From Glutamicibacter protophormiae (lineage in GTDB: Bacteria; Actinomycetota; Actinomycetes; Actinomycetales; Micrococcaceae), in the NCBI RefSeq assembly GCF_014647495.1, contig NZ_BMPH01000004.1, forward strand, positions 217,090 through 281,089: 64,000 nt of DNA, read 5' to 3'. Shown in pieces: positions 37,570 through 47,700 of this stretch. The number at the start of each line of letters is the position of its first letter. Within the stretch, counting starts at the first letter, position 1. The translations under genes were made by a program, and so were the position numbers. The notes below the pieces were generated by a model, which ran no database searches, was not told the origin of the DNA, and was given only the letters and a program-made list of their open reading frames with translations.

Positions 37570-38502
37570 ATGACTACCCAACGTACGGTTTCCTTTCCTA
37601 CCCAAGAGCTGCTTGACGCCGTGGGAGAACTACCCGCGAATTTGAAACCCGTCATTTGGGATCTCGAATCAGACCCGGATTCCCCGCTGGAAGACATCGA
37701 CATCGCGATCTTCCCCTATATGGCAGATCCGGAATTCCTGAAGAATGTCCGCAAGGCCGAGAATGTCTCCATAGTGCAGACACAAACCACCGGCTACGAC
37801 GGAATGGTCGACATGATCGGAGACCGCGCGACAATCAATACCGCATCGGGCGTGCACGCCGCCGCGACCGCGGAGATCGCACTGGGCCTGGCCCTCGCTT
37901 CGCTGCGCGGTTTCCCCACCTCGGTCCGCGACCAGGACCAGGGCCGGTGGAATCCGCTGCGCTGGCCGGGCTTGGCCGACCGGACCGTCGGCCTCGTCGG
38001 TGTCGGAGGCATTGGCGAGGAAATCCGCAAGCGCCTGGATCCTTTCGAGGTCAACCTGCTGCGTTTCGGATCCACCGCGCGCACCGACGAGCACGGCGAG
38101 GTCTACAGCACCGGGCAGCTGGCAGACTACGCGGGGCAGATTGAGGTGCTGATCCTCATTGTTCCGCTCAACGACTCCACCCACCATCTGGTGGACGCCG
38201 AGCTCCTGGCCAAGCTGCCGGACGGCGCGACCATCGTCAACGTCGCCCGCGGCCCCGTGGTGGACACCGACGCGCTGGTCGCCGAAGTCGCCAGCGGCCG
38301 TCTGAACGTCGCCTCGGACGTCTTCGACCCGGAGCCGTTGCCGGCTGACCACCCACTGTGGAAATGCCCCAACGCGTTGATCACCCCGCACAACGGCGGC
38401 AACACCGAGGCATTCTTCCCGCGCATGGTGAAGCTGCTGAAGCGCCAGCTGCAAGCCTGGTCCCAGGGCCGGGATGGCGAGAATCTGGTGCACCGCCCCT
38501 AG
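37570..38502 (+). CDS. D-isomer-specific 2-hydroxyacid dehydrogenase
   Basis: The 310-aa NAD(P)-dependent enzyme has the Rossmann loop GLVGVGGIGEEI near residue 140 and the catalytic triad of the family: Arg in VNVARGPVVDT, Glu in DPEPLPADHPLW and His in ITPHNGG. It reduces 2-keto acids or oxidises D-2-hydroxy acids; the substrate (glyoxylate, hydroxypyruvate or other) cannot be told. It stands alone between the tRNA-Lys pair and a hairpin. Confidence 0.88.
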   Translation: MTTQRTVSFPTQELLDAVGELPANLKPVIWDLESDPDSPLEDIDIAIFPYMADPEFLKNVRKAENVSIVQTQTTGYDGMVDMIGDRATINTASGVHAAATAEIALGLALASLRGFPTSVRDQDQGRWNPLRWPGLADRTVGLVGVGGIGEEIRKRLDPFEVNLLRFGSTARTDEHGEVYSTGQLADYAGQIEVLILIVPLNDSTHHLVDAELLAKLPDGATIVNVARGPVVDTDALVAEVASGRLNVASDVFDPEPLPADHPLWKCPNALITPHNGGNTEAFFPRMVKLLKRQLQAWSQGRDGENLVHRP

Positions 38503-38534
38503 CCACGAGCAATTGCTAACATTTTGATCTCATT

Positions 38535-38568
38535 GGCGGCATCCCCGGCAGGTTCAGCGGATGCCGCC
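38535..38568 (+). terminator. Terminator of the dehydrogenase gene
   Basis: A perfect 10-bp stem (38535-38544 with 38559-38568) with a 14-nt loop lies 32 nt past the stop. Confidence 0.6.
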
Positions 38569-38691
38569 GGTTCGTTGCGCTATCTTTGATAGATATCCCT
38601 GAGCGTCCCGCAGTATTTGCGTCCACGCAAAATGCCGATGCGGCGCGCGCCGGGGAGCCTTGCCTGCCAGATTAGGAAGTTGAGCCGCACC

Positions 38692-40536
38692 GTGCCCGAA
38701 AAGCCGCAAAACCTCGTCTCGCGACGCGCATTGCTGACCGGCACACTGGCGGGCACGGCCCTGGCCCTCACCGCCTGCACCACGTCGCCGAACAGCTTCG
38801 CGACAGCTTCGCCGACGGCGGCGCAGACCGCTTCCGAGGTCCCGCGCACCCTGCGCCTGGCGGCCCCCGCTCCCCCGGCCGGACTCGATCCGGCGATTAC
38901 CGGCGACAACGAATCCTTCCGCGTCTCCCGGCAGATCTACGAAACGCTGGTGTCCATCGACGCCAACACCGGCAGCCCGATTGCCGGCCTGGCCGAATCA
39001 TGGACCCAGTCCCAGGACGGGCTCACCTATACCTTCACCCTGCGCCAGGGGGTGCTCTTCCACGACGGCAACGAGCTGGACGCCGAAGCGGTGGTCGCGA
39101 ACTTCACCCGCTGGGCCGCCCTGCCGCCCGCGCTGTCCGACTACTCCAGCCAGGGCTTCACCGACGTCTTCCACCATGTGGAAGACGTTCCCAAGCTCCC
39201 CTCCGAGAAGGACCTCCAGCTCCAGGCCGACGACGACCGCCAGCCCACCGAACGCGATCTGGCTGCGCAGCAGCAGCGCCTGGAACAGCTCGCCGCGCTG
39301 AAGCCGGTCTTCGAGCAGAACCTGTTCACCGGCAAGTCCTCCGCCGGCAGCGCCAGCTACTTCGGCTCGGTCAAGGCCACCAGCAAGTACCTGGTCACGC
39401 TGACGCTGCGCCGCCGCCTGCCCATGCTGATCGACGCGTTGTCGCTGCCCGGCATGGCCATCGCCGCGCCGTCCACGCTGACCGGCGGACCCCAGTCGAA
39501 CCCCGCCAAGTCCTTGCTGTCCGCGCCAATGGGCACCGGACCCTACCGCTTCGTCTCCCACAAGGACCAGACCGTGCGGCTGGAGCTGTTCAAGGACTAC
39601 TGGAACCGCAGCCGGCTGGAAGCCAACAGCCGACACCCCCAGGTGGTGCTCCTCTCCTCCGTGCCATCCCCCTATAACCGCGAAAACGCCATGAGCGCGG
39701 ATGAGATCGACGGTTTCGACCTGGTATCCGTCGATATCATGCGCGACCTGGTGCGCAGCGCCAAGCTGGTGGTGCAGCGCGATCCCTTCTCCGTGCTCTA
39801 CCTGGGCATGGACCTGCGCAACAAATGGCTGGCCAAGCGGGAGTTCCGCCAGGCCATCGCGCACGCGGTGGACAGCGGTCAGCTGGCGGGCAAGCTGTTC
39901 ATCCAGGGCACCAAGTCCGCGGCGAGCATCATCCCGCCGGCGCTGTCGGTGCCCGAGCCCGAAGCCCGCTACAACCACGACGAGAACGCCGCCACCAAGC
40001 TGCTGGAACAGGTCGGCTACCAGGGCGAGGAGATCGAGTTCGCCTACCCGCTGCGCGTCTCGCGCAACTACCTGCCGCTGCCCGAACGCGTTTTCGCCCA
40101 GCTGGCCGAGGACTTGGCCAAGGTCGGCATCCGGGTCCGCCCCCGCCCCATCCCGTGGACCGAAGGATACGTGGACACCGTGCGTTCCAACCGGTTCACC
40201 GGCCTGCACCTGCTGGGCTACTCCGGTGGCTATCGCAGCGAGGACGATTTTCTATCGGGCATCCTGTCCAACAAGGCCGCTGAGTTCGGCTACAGCTCGG
40301 CGTTACTTGACTCACAAATCCTGGCCGCCCGTTCGCTGGATCCGGGCGAGGCGCGCACCGCCGCCTACGCCGCGATCCTGCAGACGCTGAACTACGATTT
40401 GCCCCTACTGCCGCTGGTATTCCCCATTTCGGCACTGGCTTTCAACCCCAATGTGGCCTTCTACCCGTCCTCGCCGATGCTCAACGAGTGCTATGCCGAC
40501 ATCCAGATGAACAATTCACCGGCTATCTCAAGTTAG
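38692..40536 (+). CDS. ABC transporter substrate-binding lipoprotein, family 5 (peptide/nickel type)
   Basis: The product (about 614 aa from GTG 38692) has a short signal with SRRALL, a twin-arginine-like motif, a hydrophobic core and the lipobox LTAC near residue 29, so it should be a membrane-tethered lipoprotein. The SBP_bac_5 fold shows in LRLAAPAPPAGLDPA, GLTYTFTLRQGVLFHDG, GTGPYRF and the later FRQAIAHAVD. A 45-aa charged, Gln-rich insert lies near residue 180-225. No permease or ATPase gene is adjacent, so its partners lie elsewhere. The start is uncertain: no good ribosome site is seen, and in-frame ATGs exist up to 75 nt upstream. Confidence 0.8.
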   Translation: MPEKPQNLVSRRALLTGTLAGTALALTACTTSPNSFATASPTAAQTASEVPRTLRLAAPAPPAGLDPAITGDNESFRVSRQIYETLVSIDANTGSPIAGLAESWTQSQDGLTYTFTLRQGVLFHDGNELDAEAVVANFTRWAALPPALSDYSSQGFTDVFHHVEDVPKLPSEKDLQLQADDDRQPTERDLAAQQQRLEQLAALKPVFEQNLFTGKSSAGSASYFGSVKATSKYLVTLTLRRRLPMLIDALSLPGMAIAAPSTLTGGPQSNPAKSLLSAPMGTGPYRFVSHKDQTVRLELFKDYWNRSRLEANSRHPQVVLLSSVPSPYNRENAMSADEIDGFDLVSVDIMRDLVRSAKLVVQRDPFSVLYLGMDLRNKWLAKREFRQAIAHAVDSGQLAGKLFIQGTKSAASIIPPALSVPEPEARYNHDENAATKLLEQVGYQGEEIEFAYPLRVSRNYLPLPERVFAQLAEDLAKVGIRVRPRPIPWTEGYVDTVRSNRFTGLHLLGYSGGYRSEDDFLSGILSNKAAEFGYSSALLDSQILAARSLDPGEARTAAYAAILQTLNYDLPLLPLVFPISALAFNPNVAFYPSSPMLNECYADIQMNNSPAISS

Positions 40537-40541
40537 CCACC

Positions 40542-40561
40542 ACTGGCCCGTCCGAGCCAGT
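40542..40561 (+). terminator. Weak hairpin after the lipoprotein gene
   Basis: A 6-bp stem (ACTGGC/GCCAGT) with an 8-nt loop lies just past the stop. It is short and lacks a T-run. Confidence 0.3.
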
Positions 40562-40635
40562 TAAGGATTTCTAACCGACGGGGGTAAAGGTCTACTCTGG
40601 GTTAGAGCAAAGTATCACTGTCGATGGAGATCCTC

Positions 40636-42114
40636 GTGCCTTCTGTAACGTCAACCGAATCTTTTGACGTAGTACTAATCGGAGCCGGCGTCATGAGTGC
40701 CACGTTGGGCACCCTGATCAACCAGCTGGAGCCAACCTGGTCTATCGGTCTTTTCGAAAACCTGGACAAGGCCGGGCTGGAATCCTCCTCCCCGTGGAAC
40801 AACGCAGGCACCGGCCACTCGGCACTGTGCGAGCTGAACTACACCGCCGCCAAGGCCGACGGATCCGTGGATCCCGCCAAGGCCATCGGAATCAACGAGC
40901 AGTTCCAGATCTCCCGCCAGTTCTACTCGTGGGCCGTCGAAAACAAGCGCGTCGCGGACAACTCGTTCATCAACGCCCTGCCGCACATGTCCTTTGTGAT
41001 CGGCGATGACCACTCCAAGTACCTGAAGACCCGCTACGAGGCCCTGAAGCCGAACGCGCTGTTCGACGAACTGGAAATCACCAACGACCTGGACACCATC
41101 AACGAATGGACCCCGTTGGTCGCCAAGGGCCGCAAGGACTCGCAGAAGGTCGCCGCCTCCCGCGTTGTCTCCGGCACCGACGTCGACTTCGGCCGCCTCA
41201 CCGCGGACCTGACCGACTCGCTGGGTGCTTCGGGAGCCTCCATCAACTTCGGCCACAAGGTCAAGAACATCAAGCGCGACGGTGCCGGCTGGGAGCTGAC
41301 CGTCAAGGACAAGGCCTCGGGCGCGGTCAAGACCGTCAAGGCCAAGTTCGTTTTCGTCGGCGCCGGAGGCGGCGCGCTGCCGTTGCTGCAGAAGTCGGGC
41401 ATCGACGAAATCAAGGGCTTCGGCGGCTTCCCGGTCTCCGGCCAGTTCCTGCGCTGCACCGATGAGACCATCATCAACCAGCACCACGCCAAGGTTTACG
41501 GCCAGGCGTCGGTCGGCGCCCCTCCGATGTCGGTTCCGCACCTGGACACCCGATTCGTCGACGGCAAGCGTTCGCTGATGTTCGGCCCGTACGCCGGCTT
41601 CTCCATGAACTTCCTGAAGTCCACCGGCCAGATGGACCTCCCGCTGTCCCTGCGTCCGCACAACATCATCCCGATGCTTGCCGTGGCCAAGGACAACATG
41701 GCGCTGACCAACTACCTGATCAAGGAAGTTCTCAAGTCCCGCGCCAAGAAGGACCTGTCGCTGGCGGAGTACTTCCCTGAGGCCGACGGTTCCAAGTGGG
41801 AACTGATCACCGCTGGCCAGCGCGTGCAGGTCATCAAGAAGGATGCCAAGAAGGGCGGCGTCCTGCAGTTCGGCACCGAGGTCATCACCTCCTCGGACGG
41901 CACGATCTCCGGCCTGCTGGGTGCTTCCCCAGGCGCATCGACCGCCACCCCGATCATGATCGGCCTGCTCTCGCGCTGCTTCCCGAAGCAGTTCGCCGGC
42001 TGGGAGTCGAAGCTGAAGGACATCGTTCCTTCCTACGGCCAGAAGCTGAACGAGAACCCGGCACTGTACGCCGAGGTCAAGGCAGCCACCGATAAGGCAC
42101 TGGGACTGAACTAG
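40636..42114 (+). CDS. mqo: Malate:quinone oxidoreductase
   Basis: Mqo is a peripheral membrane FAD enzyme that oxidises malate to oxaloacetate and passes electrons to menaquinone, common in actinobacteria. The 492-aa protein has the FAD loop [12 protein letters not shown] near residue 14, [20 protein letters not shown] near 51, and [12 protein letters not shown] near 255. GTG 40636 is preferred because GGAG lies 6 nt upstream; an ATG 12 nt earlier overlaps that site. Length is normal. It is monocistronic with a strong terminator. Confidence 0.95.
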   Translation: MPSVTSTESFDVVLIGAGVMSATLGTLINQLEPTWSIGLFENLDKAGLESSSPWNNAGTGHSALCELNYTAAKADGSVDPAKAIGINEQFQISRQFYSWAVENKRVADNSFINALPHMSFVIGDDHSKYLKTRYEALKPNALFDELEITNDLDTINEWTPLVAKGRKDSQKVAASRVVSGTDVDFGRLTADLTDSLGASGASINFGHKVKNIKRDGAGWELTVKDKASGAVKTVKAKFVFVGAGGGALPLLQKSGIDEIKGFGGFPVSGQFLRCTDETIINQHHAKVYGQASVGAPPMSVPHLDTRFVDGKRSLMFGPYAGFSMNFLKSTGQMDLPLSLRPHNIIPMLAVAKDNMALTNYLIKEVLKSRAKKDLSLAEYFPEADGSKWELITAGQRVQVIKKDAKKGGVLQFGTEVITSSDGTISGLLGASPGASTATPIMIGLLSRCFPKQFAGWESKLKDIVPSYGQKLNENPALYAEVKAATDKALGLN

Positions 42115-42131
42115 TCCCAGTTGAGACCGAT

Positions 42132-42159
42132 GGCCCGCACACCAACTGGTGTGCGGGCC
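42132..42159. terminator. Terminator between mqo and the Ig-repeat gene
   Basis: A perfect 13-bp stem (42132-42144 with 42147-42159) with a very tight loop lies 17 nt past the mqo stop and can also serve the facing gene. Confidence 0.8.
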
Positions 42160-42221
42160 TTCGTGATTCTTGTGCCTGACGGCCAGTGGTGTCGTCGCTA
42201 TTGCCTGATGAGACTAGTCAA

Positions 42222-44354
42222 CTAACAGTAGTAGTAGCTCTGGCCTCCGGGTAGATAGCAGCGGTTCGGTTCCTTGCCTGAGCTGGATCCGCCGTAGTCG
42301 TAATCGTAGTCGTATTCATCCCAGATCCATACTGCCGAACTCGTCCGGCTTGAGCTCTTGTAGCCGCTGCGCTTGCTTGTTACTTTGACCGTCAAGTCGC
42401 TGTACACATCGGCATATTTTGCCTTGTACTTCTTCTTCGTGGCGCCCTTGATCGGCGAGCCATCACGGTACCACTGGTAGGAATACGATGTGGCCTTCGG
42501 GGTCGACTTGCCCGGGTTGGCGGTCAGGGTCTTACCGTACGCAGCTTTTCCGGAAATCGTCGGCTTCGAAATCTTATTGAACGACGCTGCTGAGATCTTC
42601 TTCGCAGCAGTCGCATACTGTCCGTTGTCGTAGCCCTTGCGCTTGGCCACGACCCGGACGGAAATCTTCTTGCCGACATCTGCGGATGTCAACTTATACG
42701 TCTTCTTATTGGCGCCACTGATCTTCTTGCCGTTGCGATACCACGAATAGCTGTACGAAGTTGGAGTTTTGCTCCAAAGTCCGTTGGACACCTTGAGCGT
42801 CGAACCGAACTTCGCCGAGCCGCTCACTTTGGGTTTCTTCGAGACTTTTAAGAGCACCGGAGCGACGTTCGTCTTCTTGGTCTCGAACGAGCCGGATTTG
42901 AATCCAGAGCGTTTGGCCACGACCCGGACGGAAATCTTCTTGCCAACGTCCTTCGGGCTCAGTTTGTATGAGCTCTTGGTTGCACCGCTTATTTTTTTGC
43001 CGTTGCGGTACCAGGAATAGGAATACGATGACGGCTTTGCGTTCCAGGTGCCGTTACTGACTTTCAGCGTCTGGTTCTGCCTGAACGTGCCCGTGACTTT
43101 AGGTTTCGACTTTGCCGACAAGGTCGTCCCCGAGACAGTCACCTGGTTGCTCGCGGCTTGCCCTGTACCAAACCCTTTCCGTTTCGCTATGACGCGTACA
43201 GTGATCTTCTTGCCAACATCGTCAGGTGAAGATCTATATGTTGATTTGATCGCGTTCTTGATCGCCTTGCCGTTACGGTACCACTGATATGAGTAGGACG
43301 TTGGCTTGATTTTCCAAGTACCGGTGGTAGCAGTCAGCATTGAGTTCCAGCTCATTTTTCCTGTGACCCTTGGCGCCTCGGACGCTTCCAAGTTCCCACC
43401 GTAAACCGGATCGGTACTTTCTACCCAACTATTTACCCCAGAATAGGCTTCAGCATTGAGATTCATCGTTGCGTACATGCTTTTGCCCGCATCAGACGCG
43501 TTCAGCTTGTACGTGCGTTCATTGGCATTGGGGATTTTTTGCCCATCGCGGAACCACTGAATCTCTGACATCCAAACTGATGGGGCGTTGTACTTGCCAT
43601 CCACGATCTTCACCGTGGAGCCAACTTTCAGCTCGCCAGAAATTTTAGGCCTTGCCAGTGCTTTCAGATCTCCTGAGTTCACGGTGAATGGCCAGAAGGT
43701 TTTTGTCACGTCCCAAGCGCCTGGTTTAGTGAACACCGCCAGAAGCTGGATCTCTTCGCCGTATTCACGAACGCTTAGCGTCAGGGATGGTTCCTTGGAT
43801 ATGACCACGCCATCGGAGACACGTATCCATGAATAGTCAACAGACGCTTCCCTATCGGAGTAGTACCATAACTTGATTGTGTCGCCCACACGACTACGTC
43901 CAGAGGACAGGACTGGTTCGTCGTCTCCGCTCGCCTTCACCGCGCAAGGTTTAACGAGCCTGTCAGAGCCATCGACGGTCAAAACTTTTTTCATGCCATC
44001 AGCAGTTGAAGAATACACCGTTACGGCAACATTGAGTTCTTTGCCTAGGTCGCCATTCGAAACCACATAGCGCTCATCAGTTTCATTGCGAATTGGTGCA
44101 CCATTTCGATACCACTGGTATTTGAGTTCTGCCTCGAAATTGAGCTTCCAAAAAGCGAAATCCGAGATCTGCCCGGCTTGGACTGTTTCGTCCGGGCAGA
44201 AGTATCCTTCGGGATCCTTGTCCCCGATAAAGGTGGCTTGCGCTGTCTCCCCGACAGCAAACGCGACCGGCGGAATGCTATTTCCAACGATCAATCCGCA
44301 CGCGACAGCCGTGGTCAACACTAGACGTGGAAGTTTTGCCAGAAATTCCCCCAA
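42222..44354 (-). CDS. Secreted Ig-like repeat surface protein
   Basis: The 710-aa product is exported: a TTG start at 44354 with GGGGA 6 nt upstream precedes a signal peptide ending PVAFA. About seven Ig-like repeats of 85-90 aa follow, each with a WYRNGK or WFRDGQ core and a DVGKKISVRVVAKR-type final strand; the last four are close copies. The C-terminus is unusual: an acidic, tyrosine-rich stretch (WDEYDYDYDYGG) then two Cys near the end. No sortase or membrane anchor is seen, so it is released or held non-covalently. A TTG 18 nt upstream is an alternative start. Adhesion is a guess. Confidence 0.75.
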   Translation of the reverse strand: MGEFLAKLPRLVLTTAVACGLIVGNSIPPVAFAVGETAQATFIGDKDPEGYFCPDETVQAGQISDFAFWKLNFEAELKYQWYRNGAPIRNETDERYVVSNGDLGKELNVAVTVYSSTADGMKKVLTVDGSDRLVKPCAVKASGDDEPVLSSGRSRVGDTIKLWYYSDREASVDYSWIRVSDGVVISKEPSLTLSVREYGEEIQLLAVFTKPGAWDVTKTFWPFTVNSGDLKALARPKISGELKVGSTVKIVDGKYNAPSVWMSEIQWFRDGQKIPNANERTYKLNASDAGKSMYATMNLNAEAYSGVNSWVESTDPVYGGNLEASEAPRVTGKMSWNSMLTATTGTWKIKPTSYSYQWYRNGKAIKNAIKSTYRSSPDDVGKKITVRVIAKRKGFGTGQAASNQVTVSGTTLSAKSKPKVTGTFRQNQTLKVSNGTWNAKPSSYSYSWYRNGKKISGATKSSYKLSPKDVGKKISVRVVAKRSGFKSGSFETKKTNVAPVLLKVSKKPKVSGSAKFGSTLKVSNGLWSKTPTSYSYSWYRNGKKISGANKKTYKLTSADVGKKISVRVVAKRKGYDNGQYATAAKKISAASFNKISKPTISGKAAYGKTLTANPGKSTPKATSYSYQWYRDGSPIKGATKKKYKAKYADVYSDLTVKVTSKRSGYKSSSRTSSAVWIWDEYDYDYDYGGSSSGKEPNRCYLPGGQSYYYC

Positions 44355-44372
44355 ATTATTTCCCCATTTCAA

Positions 44373-44768
44373 AACGAGTGATTTATCGTTCGCGAAAATC
44401 GAACGATGGCGTCATTTTATCGTGAAGGACCTAAATGTTCTTTATATTTCATCAGGTCATCCAACGGTTCCCAGAAGGACATCAGCCCTCTTGGTTCTCG
44501 GCTCAACACACTTACATTGTGGCCCGGGCTCCACGATGAAACTTGCCGAAAATTGAATCTGCACTCAGCTACTGACTACATTCCCTTCACTCAAACAAAG
44601 GCAAATTCCCCAATTTGGCAGCAGCCATGCAGTCTGGATCCGCCGAACAGATCCTCCATTCGGATGATCTTCGGCTCAAACCCCCGTGGATTTTCGGTTG
44701 TTTTCGGCCAACGAACTAGAGTTAAGTTGATCCACCCCATTTCGCGACACCGCTAGGACCATACCCGC
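44373..44768. other. Divergent promoter region with a 7-bp inverted repeat
   Basis: The 400-nt gap between the Ig-repeat gene and the RND gene has no coding frame. For the - strand, TAAAAT (44414-44419) is a good -10; the repeat TCGTTCG/CGAACGA (44386-44392 with 44400-44406) lies at the predicted transcription start and could be an operator. For the + strand TAGAGT at 44717-44722 is a possible -10. Confidence 0.4.
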
Positions 44769-47700
44769 ATGCAGCGCTTGGCCATCTTGTCTCTGAAAAA
44801 CCGGGCGCTCATCGCGCTGGTCACGGTCTTTGCCGCCGTCTTCGGCGTCATCTCCATGAGTTCACTCAAGCAGGAGCTCATTCCCTCCCTCGAGTTCCCG
44901 CAGATCTCCGTCATGGCCACCCAGATGGGTGCGAGCCCCGAGGTCATCGACGAGCAGGTCGCCGGCCCGCTGGAGACTGCCCTGCAGGCGGTGGAGGGCC
45001 TTGAATCCTCGACCGCGACCTCGCAGACCGGATTCACCCGCATCTCGCTGATGCTGGAGTACGGCACGGACATGGACCGCGCCCGCTCCCAGGTGGACCG
45101 GGCGATCGCCAACGCCAAGTCGAGCCTGCCCGATGACGTGGAGCCCACGGCCTTCGCCGGCTCCATCGCGGACTTCCCGATCATGCAGATGGCGATCTCC
45201 TCCGATAAGTCGCTGGAGGCGCTGAACGACGACGTCGAGCGCATCATGCTGCCCAAGCTGCAGAAGATCGACGGGGTGCGCGAAGCCTCGGTCTCCGGGG
45301 GTTCCTCCCAGCACATCGCGGTCATCCCGGATGACGCGAAGCTGCGCGCTGAAGGCTTGACGGTCGCCGACCTGAAGGACGGCATCGAGAACGCCGGCTC
45401 CCCGATGCCCATCGGCACCATGGACGTGGACGGCCTGACCCTGCCGGTGATCGCCGGCTCCGCCCCGGATACGCTGGCCGCGATCAAGGAAATCCCGCTG
45501 CCGGCAGACAACGGCCCGGTGCTGCTGCAGGATGTCGCCAAGGTGTCGGTCCAGGCCGATGCGGCCACCAGCATCACCCGCACCAACGGCGCGGAAACCC
45601 TCTCGGTGGCGATCACCAAAACCCCGGACGGGGACACCGTGGCCCTGTCCCACCAGATCACCGGCATGCTCGACGAGCTGCAGGCGGAGCTGGGCTCCAA
45701 CGCCAAGATCACCACCATCTTCGACCAGGCCCCGTTCATCGAGTCCTCCATCGAGTCGCTGACCACCGAGGGCGCGCTGGGCCTGGGCTTCGCGGTGCTG
45801 GTCATCCTGGTCTTCCTCTTCTCCATCCGTTCCACCCTGGTCACCGCGATCTCCATCCCGCTGTCCCTGATGGTCACCTTCATCGGCATGAACGCCGGCG
45901 GCTACACGCTGAACATGCTGACCCTGGGCGCGCTGACCATCTCAATCGGCCGCGTGGTGGACGACTCCATCGTGGTCATCGAGAACATCAAGCGCCACCT
46001 GGCGCACGGCGAATCCAAGTCGCAGGCGATCCTGCTGGCCGTCAAGGAAGTCGCCGGGGCCATCACCGCCGCGACGCTGACCACCGTGGCGGTCTTCCTG
46101 CCCATCGCGCTGGTCGGAGGCCTGGCCGGCGAGCTGTTCCGCCCGTTCGCAATGACCATGACCATCGCGCTGCTGGCCTCGCTGATCGTATCGCTGACCA
46201 TCGTGCCGGTGCTGGCCTACTGGTTCCTGCCGCACCGCCCGGGCAGCGCCGCCACCCACACCGTGCACCTGGCCGAGGACAAGTCCTGGATGCAGCGCGC
46301 CTACGCCCCGGTGCTGCGCGGAACGCAGAAGCACCCGGTCATCACGCTGCTGGCCTCCGTGCTGATCCTGGCCGGCACCGTGGCGATGACCCCGCTGCTG
46401 CAGACCAACCTGCTGGGCAACACCGGCGAGAACTCGATCTCCATCACCCAGAAGATGGCCCCGGGCACCTCGCTGGACGCCACCCGCAAGCAGGCCGAGA
46501 AGGTCGAGGCCGTGCTGCGCGAGACCGAGGGCATCACCGACGTGCAGATGACCGTGGGCTCGGCCAGCGGCTTCGCGGCGATGTTCTCCTCCGGCTCGGA
46601 CACCGCGAACTTCACCGCGATCACCGACTCCGACGCGGACCAGCTGGCGCTGACCGACACCGTGCGCGCCGAGCTGGATCAGCTGGCCCTGCCCAAGGAC
46701 TCGACCCTGAGCTTCTCCGGCAGCTCCGGCGGCATGATGTCCTCCGACGTCACCGTCGAGGTCAAGGCCCCGAACGAGGACATCCTGCGCGAGGCCACCG
46801 CCGCGGTGCGCTCCGCCATGGAAGGCACCGAGCACGTCACCCAGCTCAGCGACAACCTCTCCGCGATGCGCGAGCAGGTCAGCATCGACATCGACGCCAC
46901 GAAGGCCGCCGCGGCCGGGCTGACCGAAACCGAGCTGTCCGGCATCGTCGCCTCCCAGGTCTCCCCCGTGCCGGCCGGCACGCTGCGCCTGGAATTCACC
47001 GACATGCAGGTGCTGATCGGCGAGGGGCTGGATCTGACCTCGCTGAAGGAGCTGCAGGAACTGCCGATCCCGACCGCCACCGGGGTCAAGCAGCTGCAGG
47101 ACCTGGCCACGGTTGAACGCGCCGACGTGGTCCGCCAGGTCACCACCTCCAACGGCCAGCGCATCGCCACGGTGTCGCTCGCCCCGCAGGAGAACATGCT
47201 CGGCTCGGTTTCCAAGCAGGTCACCGAACGCCTGGCCGGCGTGGAACTGCCCGAGGGCGCGACCGCGGAGATCGGCGGCGCGGCCACCGAGCAGGCCGAG
47301 TCCTTCAACCAGCTCTACCTGGCGCTGCTGGCGGCCGTGGCGATCGTCTACGTGATCATGGTGGCGACCTTCAAGTCGCTGGTCCAGCCGCTGATCCTGC
47401 TGGTCTCCATCCCGTTCGCCGCCACCGGCGCGATCGGCCTGCTGCTGGCCACCGGCATCCCGCTGGGCCTGCCGTCGCTGATCGGCATGCTGATGCTGGT
47501 GGGCATCGTGGTCACCAACGCGATCGTGCTGATCGACCTGATCAACCAGTACCGGCATGCCACCCCGGAAAGGGAGGCGATGAACCTGCAGGATGCGATC
47601 ACGCACGGCGCCCGCCAGCGCCTGCGCCCGATCCTGATGACCGCGCTGGCCACCATCTTCGCGCTGGTCCCGATGGGACTGGGCATCACCGGGCAGTCCG

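Noticed and set aside
42560..43320. DNA repeats of about 270 bp
   Set aside because: They are the Ig-like protein repeats of the surface protein, not a mobile or CRISPR repeat.
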